64,000 nucleotides of DNA from positions 264,288 through 328,287 of the forward strand of contig QANU01034901.1 in the NCBI GenBank assembly GCA_003254905.1, in the 5' to 3' direction. The notes under the pieces were generated by a model. It did not search any database. It was given only the letters and a program-made list of their open reading frames with translations, and had not been told where the DNA came from. Shown here piece by piece: positions 40,121-52,455 of the stretch (position 1 is the first letter of the stretch; the number at the start of each line of letters is the position of its first letter). The translations under genes were made by a program, and so were the position numbers. This DNA is from Nissolia schottii. Lineage: Eukaryota; Streptophyta; Magnoliopsida; Fabales; Fabaceae.

Positions 40121-41310
40121 GAGCGTACATCAAGCTCCCAACCACAGGATCATAAGGGATACACTCCATTTCCTTACGTTCCAATTCATTTTGGGACTCT
40201 ACATTTGGCTAAACTTATATAATGATGCAAAAGGCATGGACAATGGATTTAGTGGTGGATGAATCACATTCCACTGGTTGGTGAACAAGTTATTTCTTAC
40301 AAGCCTTTAGAGAAGTATTGGCATTGGTACACGCAAAATGGTCGACAATTTCTTATGAGGGAATTTCATATTGACAATTTTCCTGAGCTTTGACAGACGT
40401 ATTTTCCCTCACCTCCTCATGGTCACGTGGCCCTACCATAGGATTTCTTTGGCCATGCTCCTCCACAAAATGTCTTTGCCCATACCCCACCGTAGAATTT
40501 CTTTGGTCATGCATTTCCTCATGTGTCGCCCATGCCACAATTCTTTGTTCATATTGTCTCGTAGGATTTCTTCACTCCTCAGCCCCAGCTGTCACCTCAA
40601 GAAGTCTATATCTAGCGCCGACCACCTCTCACCATAGTTTCAACAATCATCTTTCAAATTGGTTAGACAAACAATATGGTGATATATCATCATCAGCTAT
40701 TGAACAACAACTACAACCAATTGATGAGAACTTTGAGCTGTTCACACCTGGGTCGTCATCGTCTAACCGTCCTTACCTTGAACCTCATGTTGAACCTCCG
40801 TATAGACATTCATTCGAGGTATGATCTTCACATGCTGGTGAAGGATCTTCTTGACCACATGCATCTAGTAGAATGTCTTTTCATGTAAGATCTTCAAGAT
40901 CTGTTGAGCCACATGAGCAATCCCTAATAAGATCTATTGAAGTTTGTAAAGGTTGTTCGGAGCCCTTATCTCCCACATTACCTTTTTATCTGAATGAGCA
41001 ACCTGAAGAGGATGTGGATATGGTACACCAGTTGATAAATGAGCGAGTATGATCAACTCCTACACCATTGTCACCTAGCAGTGGTCGAAGAGGGAACATA
41101 TTGACAAATATGGTGAACATATTGACAAATATGGTGAAGCCAATGTAGAGAGGTTGGCAGGCATTATTGGGCCGCGGAGGCCCCACAACGGGCGAAGGTC
41201 AAGTGTATGCACCGTTGTGATATGAACTTCAAGATCATGGGGTGAAAAGGGCGCCTGACAGATACAAGCCGTCAAAGGCTCCGACAGAAACTGACCATCC
41301 ATAGTAATAT
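40121..41310 (+). pseudogene. Second, convergent reading region of the MuDR-like element (broken)
   Basis: No long ORF survives, but the plus strand reads protein-like text broken by stops and frame changes: KPLEKYWHWYTQNGRQFLMR near 40300-40355, then a Pro/His/Phe-rich stretch (40390-40620), then LDEQYGDIS-type acidic text to the end near 41303. The Trp/Tyr-rich part weakly recalls the C-terminal part of plant mobile domain (PMD) proteins, which some plant MULEs carry, but I would not insist on it. It faces the transposase relic and the two meet at about 41.3-41.47 kb. A 21-bp word (AACATATTGACAAATATGGTG) is directly duplicated at about 41095-41137. Confidence 0.35.
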
Positions 41311-41470
41311 AGATTATATATTATTGTAATATATTTACTAATGTATAGAGGTTAGTTTAATTATTTAATTATAATAATATATCTAATTCAATAATTTATT
41401 AACTTTTGACTAAACACTTATTCGATTAAACACTTGTCTACCACAATTACATGAATTTAACAAGTCTACA

Positions 41471-44400
41471 TCAATGACTCAGACCCGCAAAAATTTCAGG
41501 GCAATGAGTACTAGTATGGCCCGAGTCCTGACAAAGGGCACAACGTCTTCGTCTTTGACCATCATTTGAATCCATTTCACTGTGGTAACAAGTTGATCTC
41601 AACCTTCCTAGTTTATTACGCTTTAAACTTGGGTCAGGAATAATTAACGGACCCTGCAATTGTGGCCACGTCAATTAGTGACCGATAATGACAAATTCTC
41701 CGTCATATACATTACAAAGGTTGTCCATGCAATGTAAGCTCTCCAATCAAAACCGACACTATTACAAGATGCAATGACATGAACGAATGGAAACTTATAT
41801 CACTGAAAAACACCACAATCACAATACTTTGTCCTTAGATCGACCTTGTATTCATTTCCAGATGATAAATTCTTTCACTGAATAATTTATTTACTCCTAA
41901 AAAATTAAACACCTACATCCATAATTGTGAATGTATTCAATATTAAATAATGGTATATCAAACATTATGGTGAAATACAATAGTGCGATAATTACCTACA
42001 ACGATCTAGCTTTTGGAAGGATTTCTTCAAGTATTTTTGTGAGATAATCATAGAATTCATGTCCCGCATTTCTTCGAGCATGCGCACTCCTTCTGAGCTC
42101 AACAAACAAAGTAGTCGTATTTAAATACATCTCTTGAACCAACGCCACAATGGGAAAATTGTGAGCCTCCAAAAACATAGAGTTCATCGACTGGCCAAGT
42201 TGGTTGTCATATGAGAGCAACGACGCCCTCCATCAAATGCAAAAATCTACTTTTATCTTAGAATAACATATATCCAAGTCACATAATCTTCATTATGCTG
42301 GTGTAGTCTTTCGTATTGACGGTTGTACTGCTTGATTGTGCTAGAATAACCTGTCCATTTGTCAACAATGAAGTTGGTATGAAATAAACCAATGTCATAA
42401 TTCGCAAGTACAACTAAAAGCACAGACAAATGTAACTTACCAATACTTTATTGACTCACGGGGTTCGGATATCAACCCAATTCCTCCTACTACTTGTGGT
42501 AACACCTCACAAATCACAATCAAGAAAAAATGCCAGGCATCTATTGTTTCACCCTCAACAATTGCAAAAGCAATGGGCAAAATATTCTGATTGCCATATT
42601 GTGTGGATGACATCAATAAAACACCCTTGTATTGTCCATACAAGTGTGTTCCATCAACCTATATAATTGGTTTGCAGTAACTGAATGCCTTAATCCAAGG
42701 CCTGAAACTCCAAAACGTATGTCAAAAAATTTTCATGCTTGTCTGCGATGATCCATCAGCATTGTAAGTATCAACAATATCCATTTCAACTGTGCACGAA
42801 TCATCAAAATGCTTCAATGCAAGCAACCAATACGGTAACTCATTGTACGAATCTTTCCAATTGTTGTATACTTGTGCAATAAGCTTTTTTGCTTTGCTAG
42901 CCATGACTTTCGGTATGACGGGCAGTATCCATGGCGGTCGATAACACTTGCCTGAATGGCTTTTACTGGCATCTTTGGCGTTGTCCGTAATATGCGCCAA
43001 AATTATCCTAGCAATGTTGTCAGAAGTTAGCTTGGAGAGATTTCGGGTAAGTGTTGAGGCAACGTAACTATAACGACCATTGTACTTAGTAACTTCCTAT
43101 AAGTAGTTGTTCTTTTTCAATATCACCCTAATAAGCCACCAACACCCATTGCCAAAGTATTTGCATTTCCAATAGTATGTCATCGGTTCTAACTCCTTCA
43201 CTTTATAATCCGCCCCGGTACTCATGCAATGGTTTACAACAGCTACTTTGAATACATCTTTATCATTGAAAATTCTCCTTTCGTAGAGATCATCTGTTGC
43301 ACCATAGTCATTTCCCATGTTTCCAAAATCCATTGCACACATACCGTTAGCATCAAATATCTGTAGGAAAGGTGGTGGACTGTGAAATTGTTCATCATCT
43401 TCATTATCTGTAATTTTTAAATGTCCACAAACTTTTAATAATTAATAGATAATTTTAATAACCCGATCTCTTATTAGTTAACAGAGATTGTTCTTTTTCT
43501 AATACGCAAGATCCTCTACATGAGGCGAGCGTAGATCATCCTTTTCCATCCCTGTTAATTTTAAGATGATTATAGAATTATAAATCTAAAATTAATTATT
43601 TTCATAAACACATTAGTTAAAGCTTTATTCAAATGATGTAGATAATTAAATAAAAATAAATAGATAATTTTAATAACCTGATCACTTATTAGTTAACAGA
43701 GATTTTTTTTTTCTTTATGATACACAAGATCCTCTACACGAGGTAAGCGTAGAGCATACTTTTTCATCTCTATTAATAAAGATGATTATAGAATGACAAA
43801 TCTAAAATTAATTATTTTCATAAACACCTTAATTAAAGTTTTATTCAAATGATGTGGATAATTAAATGAAAATAAGTAGATAATTTTAATAACTCAATCT
43901 CTTATTAGTTAACAGATTTTTTTTTGGATACACAAGATCCTCTACACGAGGCGAGCGCGGAGCATACTTTTTCATCTCTTTTAATTTTAAGATGATCATT
44001 ATCGTAAAAAAAAATAAAAATTAACCGTATCTGAATCGTCGTCAGTTCCACCGTCTTCAGACATATCACTTTCATGCTCACTTCAACTGGCATCATCATC
44101 TTCATTTGCGAGTATCTCATTGTCTGATAGTAATCTCAATGTAACGTTATCCTGGTACACTAAATTTAAACTCAGACCACATTCATTATCAATATTAGGA
44201 ACGACCTCCTCAAAGTTGACAAACAATTCAATGTCACTGAGACTCGCCTTATAAGTCTCATATAAACAAAACATTTGTTGCATCTGAAGGTCATTCTATA
44301 TTGTAACAACACAATATTTAACAACTCCATTAATGAAAGACACAGGACTCTTATATTTGATTCCCTCGAACCTCCTATTAAAATGAGAACAAATTGCACA

Positions 44401-44541
44401 ATGCAAATCAGAGAAAGATATAGAGAGCCAAATTGTAACAAACTCAACATCATTATCACTAACAAACTACACTCCTTCAACAGCAGATTTTTTAACCAAA
44501 CCATTATAAAAAATAATAGTGGCAATACCTTCCCTACTCAT
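41471..44541 (-). pseudogene. Decayed MuDR-like (MULE) transposase
   Basis: Successive minus-strand pieces read as a MULE transposase in order. From 44541 comes the N-terminal PB1-like part (MSREGIATIIFYNG, soon closed by a TAG). 43342-43097 is the DNA-binding domain of MuDR type (GADYKVKELEPMTYYWKC). 42700-42440 is the catalytic core, with VDGTHLYGQYKG and ILPIAFAIVEGE. 42220-41996 is the C-terminal helical part. 41850-41700 is a SWIM finger (YCDCGVFQ), and 41674-41471 ends in a zinc knuckle (CALCQDSGHTSTHC). The first catalytic Asp (VDGTHL) is kept. The usual ISDRH motif reads ISEPRESI, and the SWIM CSHV reads FVHV. Several stops and frameshifts break it, so it is inactive; it could be mobilised only in trans. 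Confidence 0.85.
43451..44002. repeat. 216-bp tandem triplication inside the MULE
   Basis: The word AATTTTAATAAC starts at 43451, 43667 and 43882 (periods 216 and 215). Each copy goes on through TCTTATTAGTTAACAGA, CAAGATCCTCTACA and TCATAAACAC blocks; the third is incomplete. It lies between the N-terminal and DNA-binding parts of the transposase, probably in an intron. Confidence 0.9.
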
Positions 44542-45120
44542 TTTTTTCTTAAAAATATAAAATGAATGTGAACAATACAGAAAAAATTATAGAATAAGAG
44601 AAAATATCTGAAGGTGTTTCCAGAGGAGGATATGTGAAGAGAAAATTGTGTGAAGAGAAGATTGTTGAAGGTATGTTTGCGTTATGCAATTGAGAGGGTA
44701 TTTATAACTGAGGGTGGAAGGGTTGGCGCGAGTTATTCAAATTATTGGCACTTTTTCTTCCTAAAATCGACACTGACAGTACTGATTTCAGGCACTGACT
44801 ACAATTTTTCTTGAAATCAGTAAGCTGCCAACCGATTTCAGCGTCTAATTCACTTTTTATCCTTTTGACTTCCTAAAATCAGTACCCTAGGTGCCCATTT
44901 TAGGTTTTAATTATTTTTTTTTAAAAAAAAATCCTGAACTTGGTACTACTTGTGCCAATTTCAAGTAATGACAACCATACATTTGTAAAATAATTACCTC
45001 ACTCATATACGTATGGACAAATTATCATTGCCATTTATATGTGTTAACCCCTACAAAATACACTAAAGCAAAAAATAAAACAATATTAAGACCAAATATG
45101 GTGACAGCAGAAATTGTTGA
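44542..45120. mobile_element. 5' flank and terminal region of the MULE
   Basis: 44720-44960 repeats short words on both strands (CTGATTTCAGGC, CTTGAAATCAG, ACCGATTTCAGCG, CCTAAAATCAGTACC), as in the terminal region of this MULE type. The matching inverted copy expected on the other side (near 40.1 kb) is absent, so the outer edge cannot be fixed. Confidence 0.45.
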
Positions 45121-45124
45121 TTGA

Positions 45125-45780
45125 TTACTTTTTGGTTAATTTATTCATACATTTCTAAAAATTTCTTTGTAAACAACATTAGCAGTCTCAAAATTGTTAA
45201 AGGAATCATCATGAGAGATTAAAATTTTGGCATCCATGTAGTTGGTAACCGTTGAGATTGTAACATATAATTGTCTATGATTGAAAGCAATTTTCTTCAA
45301 AATTAATCCTACATTGGTTAAAGATTGTCCTTGTTAATAGTCATTGCGTAGGAAACTATAATTGGAAACTGTAGCCTCTGAAACTTGAACGATAATCTTG
45401 TATCTGATGAAGTTAAAGTCATTCTAGAAATAAACACTTTCTCACTAACATTGTTTTCTATGATAACTTTAGCTTCAATGGCATGTTTTCTAAGTCTAGT
45501 AACCCCCAATCTTGTATCATTGCATAATCCAATTGAGTGATCTATGCTCCTTAACAACATGATTGGAGAGTCAACCTTTATTTAAACTAAGCTCATGATT
45601 TGGCACACCAGATCATCTTATAGTATTCAAGAATTTAGGCGTGTGAAGAGTTTGGAAAAGCTCATTATTAGCATTAGGCATAAAAACTACATCAGAACTC
45701 AAATATGTTGTTGCTTCATTTTGATTAAGCTTCATCATGTGCTCAGTGACCTCTTCAACCTAATTTAGAGTAGGTGCAAG
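45125..45780 (-). pseudogene. Helitron RepHel helicase fragment (PIF1-like C-terminus)
   Basis: On the minus strand the text runs EEVTEHMM.., ATTYLSSDVVF, HTPKFLNTI..SGVPNHELSL, then MLLRSIDHSIGLCNDTRLG.., FKFQRLQFPIIVSYAMTINK and, after a frame break, RQLYVTISTV and NVVYKEIF. This is the order of the C-terminal helicase domain of plant Helitrons. At least two frameshifts and several stops are present. The rolling-circle Rep domain is not in the window, and I could not see a CTRR-ending hairpin downstream. Confidence 0.8.
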
Positions 45781-47842
45781 CATAGTTATCATATTGTGTA
45801 TCGTATATCGATATTTCAAATTTTACATATCGTACCATTCATAAGATATTTATATATACTACAATTATAATCTAAAAGCATATAAAGTTCAATAATCTTA
45901 ATCTTATATGTTGCTTTATCCGTCTTCTTATTTGATATTCTAACTTTTATCTTAATCTCATGTTATTTTTTATATAAATTTTAGATCTTTTACTTTTGAA
46001 AATATTACTTTATTAAAATATAATAAATTGACTATTATTTAAAAATATAGTTAAGATACTAAAGATAAAATTAAAATGTCTACTAATATTAAAATACTAA
46101 CACAAATCATATCAAAATTGCAAGTTTAGAATACATATCTTAAATACATATCACATATCGTAAGATATTAATAACTATGGGTGGAAGTATAGTTCTATAT
46201 GAACTTATTTCTCACTACGGGTGGGAACAGGCCAGGTCAAGCCTGTTTCGTTAATTTTTGGCCTGGACCTGGCATGTTGACTGTTATAGGCTATTTTTTT
46301 AGCCTGACCTGACATGTTTAGGAGGCTTAGCCTAACCTAGAGCCTGATAGATCTGCATATGTATTTTTTTATTATAAAAATATAAAAAATAAAATATTAA
46401 AATTAAATAAAATATGTAATTTTTAATTTTTCAAAAATAATCATAATAAAATATTGTTTTCGTCAATAACTTAATCTCTTAATATAATAATATTCTAAAG
46501 TAAAAAACTTATATATATATATAAAGGTATTTCTTGAGAGAAAAGAGATAGTTTAACTGAATAGATAACATTTACTATATAACAAGCAAGAGTATATTAA
46601 TTCAATATGAATTAAAAAAACATTTTCAATAAAGAATTGAAACTCAAAAGCTACAAGCTGCTGGGATATGCCTATGAAGAAACAGATCAAAAGACAAGTC
46701 TGAACAACGTGAAAATCTTTTCCGCGAGAGGAAAATCAAATTTTCATCCATTGATTTTATAATTAAGAAACCAAAATCCATATTCCAAAAAAGTTTGTCC
46801 AAGTTTGTTATGTATATCACTAATTCTTGCTTAGTATGTTATATCAATATCATAAACAGAATGTATAGCCTTTTACCAACAAAAAACGAAAAGGAAAATC
46901 TCTCGCATTATTCAGATGATAAACTTTTACATAATAAAGAAATAAAAACCAAGATAAACAAATCCAAGCATATAAATATGATTAAATAATAAAATTATAT
47001 TAATAAATATAATTACATAAAATATTACAAAAATTAATGTTAATTTAGTGATTAAGGTATTATTTTGGTACAGTGAAGGTCATTAATTCTAGTCCTATTC
47101 CCACCCCTATTCCTCACCATCATTAGATTCACCAATGGTTTCATTACCTATTTTCAAAATCCAATTGATAAATTCTTTTAAATCATTTAAATTTGAAAAT
47201 ATTTCATTTGATTGCATGCACATATTATTTGCCAATGTCAATATTTGACAATCATTTCAGATATAAAATGAATTAATTGTGACACTAACCGTATCTTGTC
47301 TACTTCCTTTCACAACGACAAGGACTATATGCCTAAAGTCATCTCTAAAAACAATTTTTTTTCCCACCAATAGAATATTCAAGTTGTTCTCACTCTCAAA
47401 TCTCTCACTCATCAAATATGATCAAATCTCTCATCAATATCTCAGCATATTTATTATCTTTAATATGTACACATGTTCATCTTTCTTAACTCCATAAATT
47501 TTAATTTTAAAATAATTTCTTTTGTCATAAAAATCACAAATAAACTTTTCATAAATAAACTTTTCAACATAATCAATCCGCATAGCATGCCAACAAGAGA
47601 ATAATAAAAAGAAATGCATCACAAGCAATACAGGATAATACCAACAAAGTCGAAATGGAAGAGGTAATTAATTTGAACCGAACTCCTATCAGTATATAAT
47701 TCAAAGTTCAAGGAACATTGTTAACACCCAAATAACCTGGCAAAACTGAGCATTTGATTATGTCTGAGATATAATAGGAGTAATAAGCTAATAGCATCAA
47801 CAAGAAAATTCAGATACGACGAGTACGAAGAGACACATGATC
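45781..47842. other. Intergenic, AT-rich, repeat-like
   Basis: 46200-46350 has GGCCAGGTCAAGCCTG and GGCCTGGACCTGGCATG words typical of a repetitive element of unclear class. The short ORFs at 46795-46989, 47279-47497 and 47434-47628 show no domain. 47650-47842 is the 3' flank of eS8. Confidence 0.45.
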
Positions 47843-49632
<1,790 letters not shown>

Positions 49633-49713
49633 CTTCGCAGGAGCAGAGAAGCGCGGTGCCGCTGCAAGCTGTGGCTGCTGATCAGAGAAAACTTAGAAGA
49701 AGGAGAGGCTGCG

Positions 49714-49849
49714 TTTAGGGTTGTGGCGTATTTGATATTCGACGCAGCTGAGCGCGGGTTGGTATCTGACCCTTAAAATGAGGCCCACTTCATATGTCCA
49801 AATCGGAAAATTCAGGCCCATTTGTTTTGTCTTCATAAAAAGAAGCCCA
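49714..49849 (-). promoter_or_regulatory. eS8 promoter: telo-box and three site II motifs
   Basis: On the minus strand AACCCTAAA (telo-box) lies at 49722-49714. TGGGCC occurs at 49787-49782 and 49820-49815, and TGGGCT at 49849-49844. Telo-box plus site II (TGGGCY, bound by TCP factors) is the known signature of plant ribosomal protein promoters. Confidence 0.65.
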
Positions 49850-51300
49850 TTCATTTGAAGATCTATTCGGCCTTTTAACAAAATCTCCATTTTTTCGAAA
49901 AAAATAAAAACAAAATCTCCCCTTTTTTTTACTTTTTTTTTTCTAATAAAATGTTTATATTTTTTTTCTTTGAAGATGAGGCCTAACCGCTTGAGGCAGG
50001 TCGGGTTTAGTCAGATTTATATAAAAAGTAAGAATAAAATAAACTTCTCTACCTTACCATTTGTCCAAACTACACATCCCTCCCCAGAAGAATAAAACTA
50101 AGTTATAATTTAATCATTTTTCGTATTTTTTACCAAAATATCATTACAAATAATTTTACACATTAAAACATATTTAACAAAATAAAATAATATGATTAAT
50201 AATAATATAAAAAATTTTATTATGTAAAAATTTATTCTGTTAATAAAATAAGTTATTAATAAAAACTACAATGATTTTAAAATAAAATATTAAATATTTT
50301 CTAAAAAATTAATTTAAAAATATTAACAAATATTTTTATACATATTATTATTTTTGCTGAAAAAATAATTAATTTTTTCTTTTAAAATTATCATAAACGG
50401 ATAATACTTAATTAATAACTTACTATTTTAATAGAATAATTTTATATTATCATTAATCATAGTTTTTCATTTTATTAAAAAATATATATATGTATAACTA
50501 TTTATGAATGGTATATTGGTTAAAAATGTGAATAAGGATTAAAGTGTAGCTTACTTCATTTACTAAGAGAGGGGAGGGTAAGATTTTAAAATGGAAGGCA
50601 TAGAAATATAATTTAAGCATCTCTTAGGGGAGTGTGTTATATTTTGGATCAAAGTAGTTAGACTGAGTAGTTAGGTTGTATTTTCTAAAAGGAATAAGAT
50701 GAAGAAAAAAAATTAAAATTAAAATGAGACTAAAAAGAAAGAAGCCTTGAAGGGCTATGATGTTGGAATAGAAGCGAGGAGAATAGTGATACAAAAAAGA
50801 GTATGTTTGGAGGATTTAAAGACAAATGATGGGAGTGACTAATAATGAAATGAAAAAGTAAGGCAATGATTGAAATATATGTCTTAAAATAATTTTTAAC
50901 AAAAATGTTTTGTTTGTACCCAACTTGTACCCACTGTATAACCACCAACATATTTTACATAAATCGTCGTATTTCTCTCTCTTTTTTCCTGTATCTACCT
51001 CATGCACACCACTTGTGCATTTCAATTTTTTTTCATATTTTTTATTTTCTTCTTCTTCCTCCTCCTCTTTCGTCTACCTCAATTATAGTGCTCATTATTT
51101 TTGTTCTTCTTTGTTCTTCATCTTTTTTTTCATTCACTGTACAAATACAAGCAAGAAACAAAGTACGCAAGATCTCCGCTTCCTTAGGTTGGGTTTCAAC
51201 ATTCATTTTTTTTCTTGTTCATTTTTTATTTTTTGCAAGATGTTATGGATCTTTGAGTTTTTGTTTTCATTTCTTTCATTTTTATATTTTTGGTTGTTCA
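49850..51300. other. AT-rich intergenic sequence
   Basis: 50080-50560 is extremely AT-rich. 50900-51260 is pyrimidine-rich on the plus strand, which opens several frames without domains (for example 50905-51345). I see no gene. Confidence 0.5.
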
Positions 51301-51605
51301 AAAGTTTATGTACTTTTGAAGAAAAGTTTGTGCATTCGTGTTTAAAAGTTTGTGCATATGAACACCAAAGTTTTTTCCTTTTTGTTTTCATTTTCGTCTT
51401 ATTTTTAGTTTCTGCTTGTTGACAAGTTTGTGTAAAAACGAATAAAAGTTTGTGCCTATGTTTTGAAATGTTTGTATAGGATATAGAGTCCATGTATGTT
51501 GTTACCAAATTACAAAATTGATTGTTGTATGTGTTGTTTATACATATATAACAGTTTGTTTATCGTTATTCCAAAGTTTGTGTAGTACTTCATAAAAGTT
51601 TGTGT
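51301..51605 (+). repeat. 22-bp phased array with AAAGTTTGTG core
   Basis: The core (A)AAGTTTGTG or a close variant starts at 51301, 51323, 51345 and 51367, again at 51423, 51445 and 51467, and again at 51551, 51573 and 51595. Within each group the spacing is exactly 22 bp. The sequence between the cores varies, so this is an old, degenerate 22-bp minisatellite with decayed middle units. Confidence 0.75.
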
Positions 51606-51614
51606 CTTTTTGTC

Positions 51615-51800
51615 AAGCCATGCCACACCATCACCTAACCACCATCATCATCATGGGCATCATCGCCACTGTCATTCACATCTCCTACCACCACTTTGTC
51701 CCCTATTCACGGCCATGTCACCACCACCTCAAGTCATCACCACCAACATTCTCATCATCCACGGCCTCTACCACCATCATCGTGGCCCTTATCATCATCT
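51615..51800. repeat. CAT/CAC-rich low-complexity stretch
   Basis: Irregular CCACCATCATCATC-like triplets; overlapping His-, Ser- and Pro-rich ORFs on the plus strand are products of the repeat. Confidence 0.6.
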
Positions 51801-52137
51801 ATAACCTCTATGTTTAATTCTCACACAAAGTTACCTTACCAAAATATCAAACCTTCATCATTCTCATCAAGTTGTTGATTATGTTTTAGGTGGGTTCTCT
51901 TGTGGCACTTGTGTGCAAAGTCTTGTGTGCATGTTTATATGATGTGTACGTTAAACCTAAAGGTCTCCTTACTAATTTAAATTATGTCATAGATACCTAT
52001 GGATTTTTAGTATTCAACTTTGACAGCCTCAACCCTAGCTAGCCATTTGGAATAAGGATTCTTGATCTTAGAAAGATTTCTAAAGAACCTATTATCCGTT
52101 TCAAAATAGCCCATAGGAATGAACTCCTTAAATGTGA
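51801..52137. other. Intergenic, nothing recognised
   Basis: No domain, repeat or regulatory signal stands out. Confidence 0.4.
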
Positions 52138-52369
52138 CTAGTTGTGCTCAGAAAAATAAGAAAAATAATGGGCTATACTAGAAGCGTCGGAAGGAGAAAG
52201 AAGTAGACCCACGAAAGCATGAGTCTTGTCGTCATTAGAAAAAGGAAGTAATACCTTTATTTTCCACAGTTCATACTTCTCCACATCAAGGTCCGAAGTG
52301 AACTCATGTTTTCCACCAGGAGTAGGTTGTGAAGACAAAGCTACAAGCTTGGAATTCTTAGCAGCCATG
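52138..52369 (-). pseudogene. Short unidentified ORF, possibly retroelement-derived
   Basis: From the ATG at 52369 the frame runs 76 codons (MAAKNSKLVALSSQPTPGG at the start; TSDLDVEKYELWKIKVLLPF in the middle) to a TAG at 52138. Composition and codon use look like genuine coding sequence rather than noise, yet it stops abruptly with no continuation downstream in this frame. The Trp/Tyr/Lys-rich middle recalls the start of retroelement or transposon-linked plant ORFs, but I do not recognise the family. Confidence 0.35.
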
Positions 52370-52455
52370 GAAATGAGAGCTCGAGCAGCTTCTAAGGTAG
52401 TTAGGTGAGTTTTTTTGAACAAGAAAAGTTGGAAAAATAGAAGGATTTTTCTCAC

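Noticed and set aside
39675..40184. 169-codon minus-strand and 132-codon plus-strand ORFs
   Set aside because: Both cross the undetermined base at 40120 and arise from a GC-rich tandem-repeat block of an element arm; neither has protein-like conservation.
43905..44565. Separate small genes on both strands between 43.9 and 44.6 kb
   Set aside because: The minus-strand text is the N-terminal part of the broken MULE transposase in changing frames; plus-strand ORFs are its shadows.
51602..51878. His-rich plus-strand ORFs
   Set aside because: Low-complexity CAT/CAC triplets open all three frames; no conserved start or domain.
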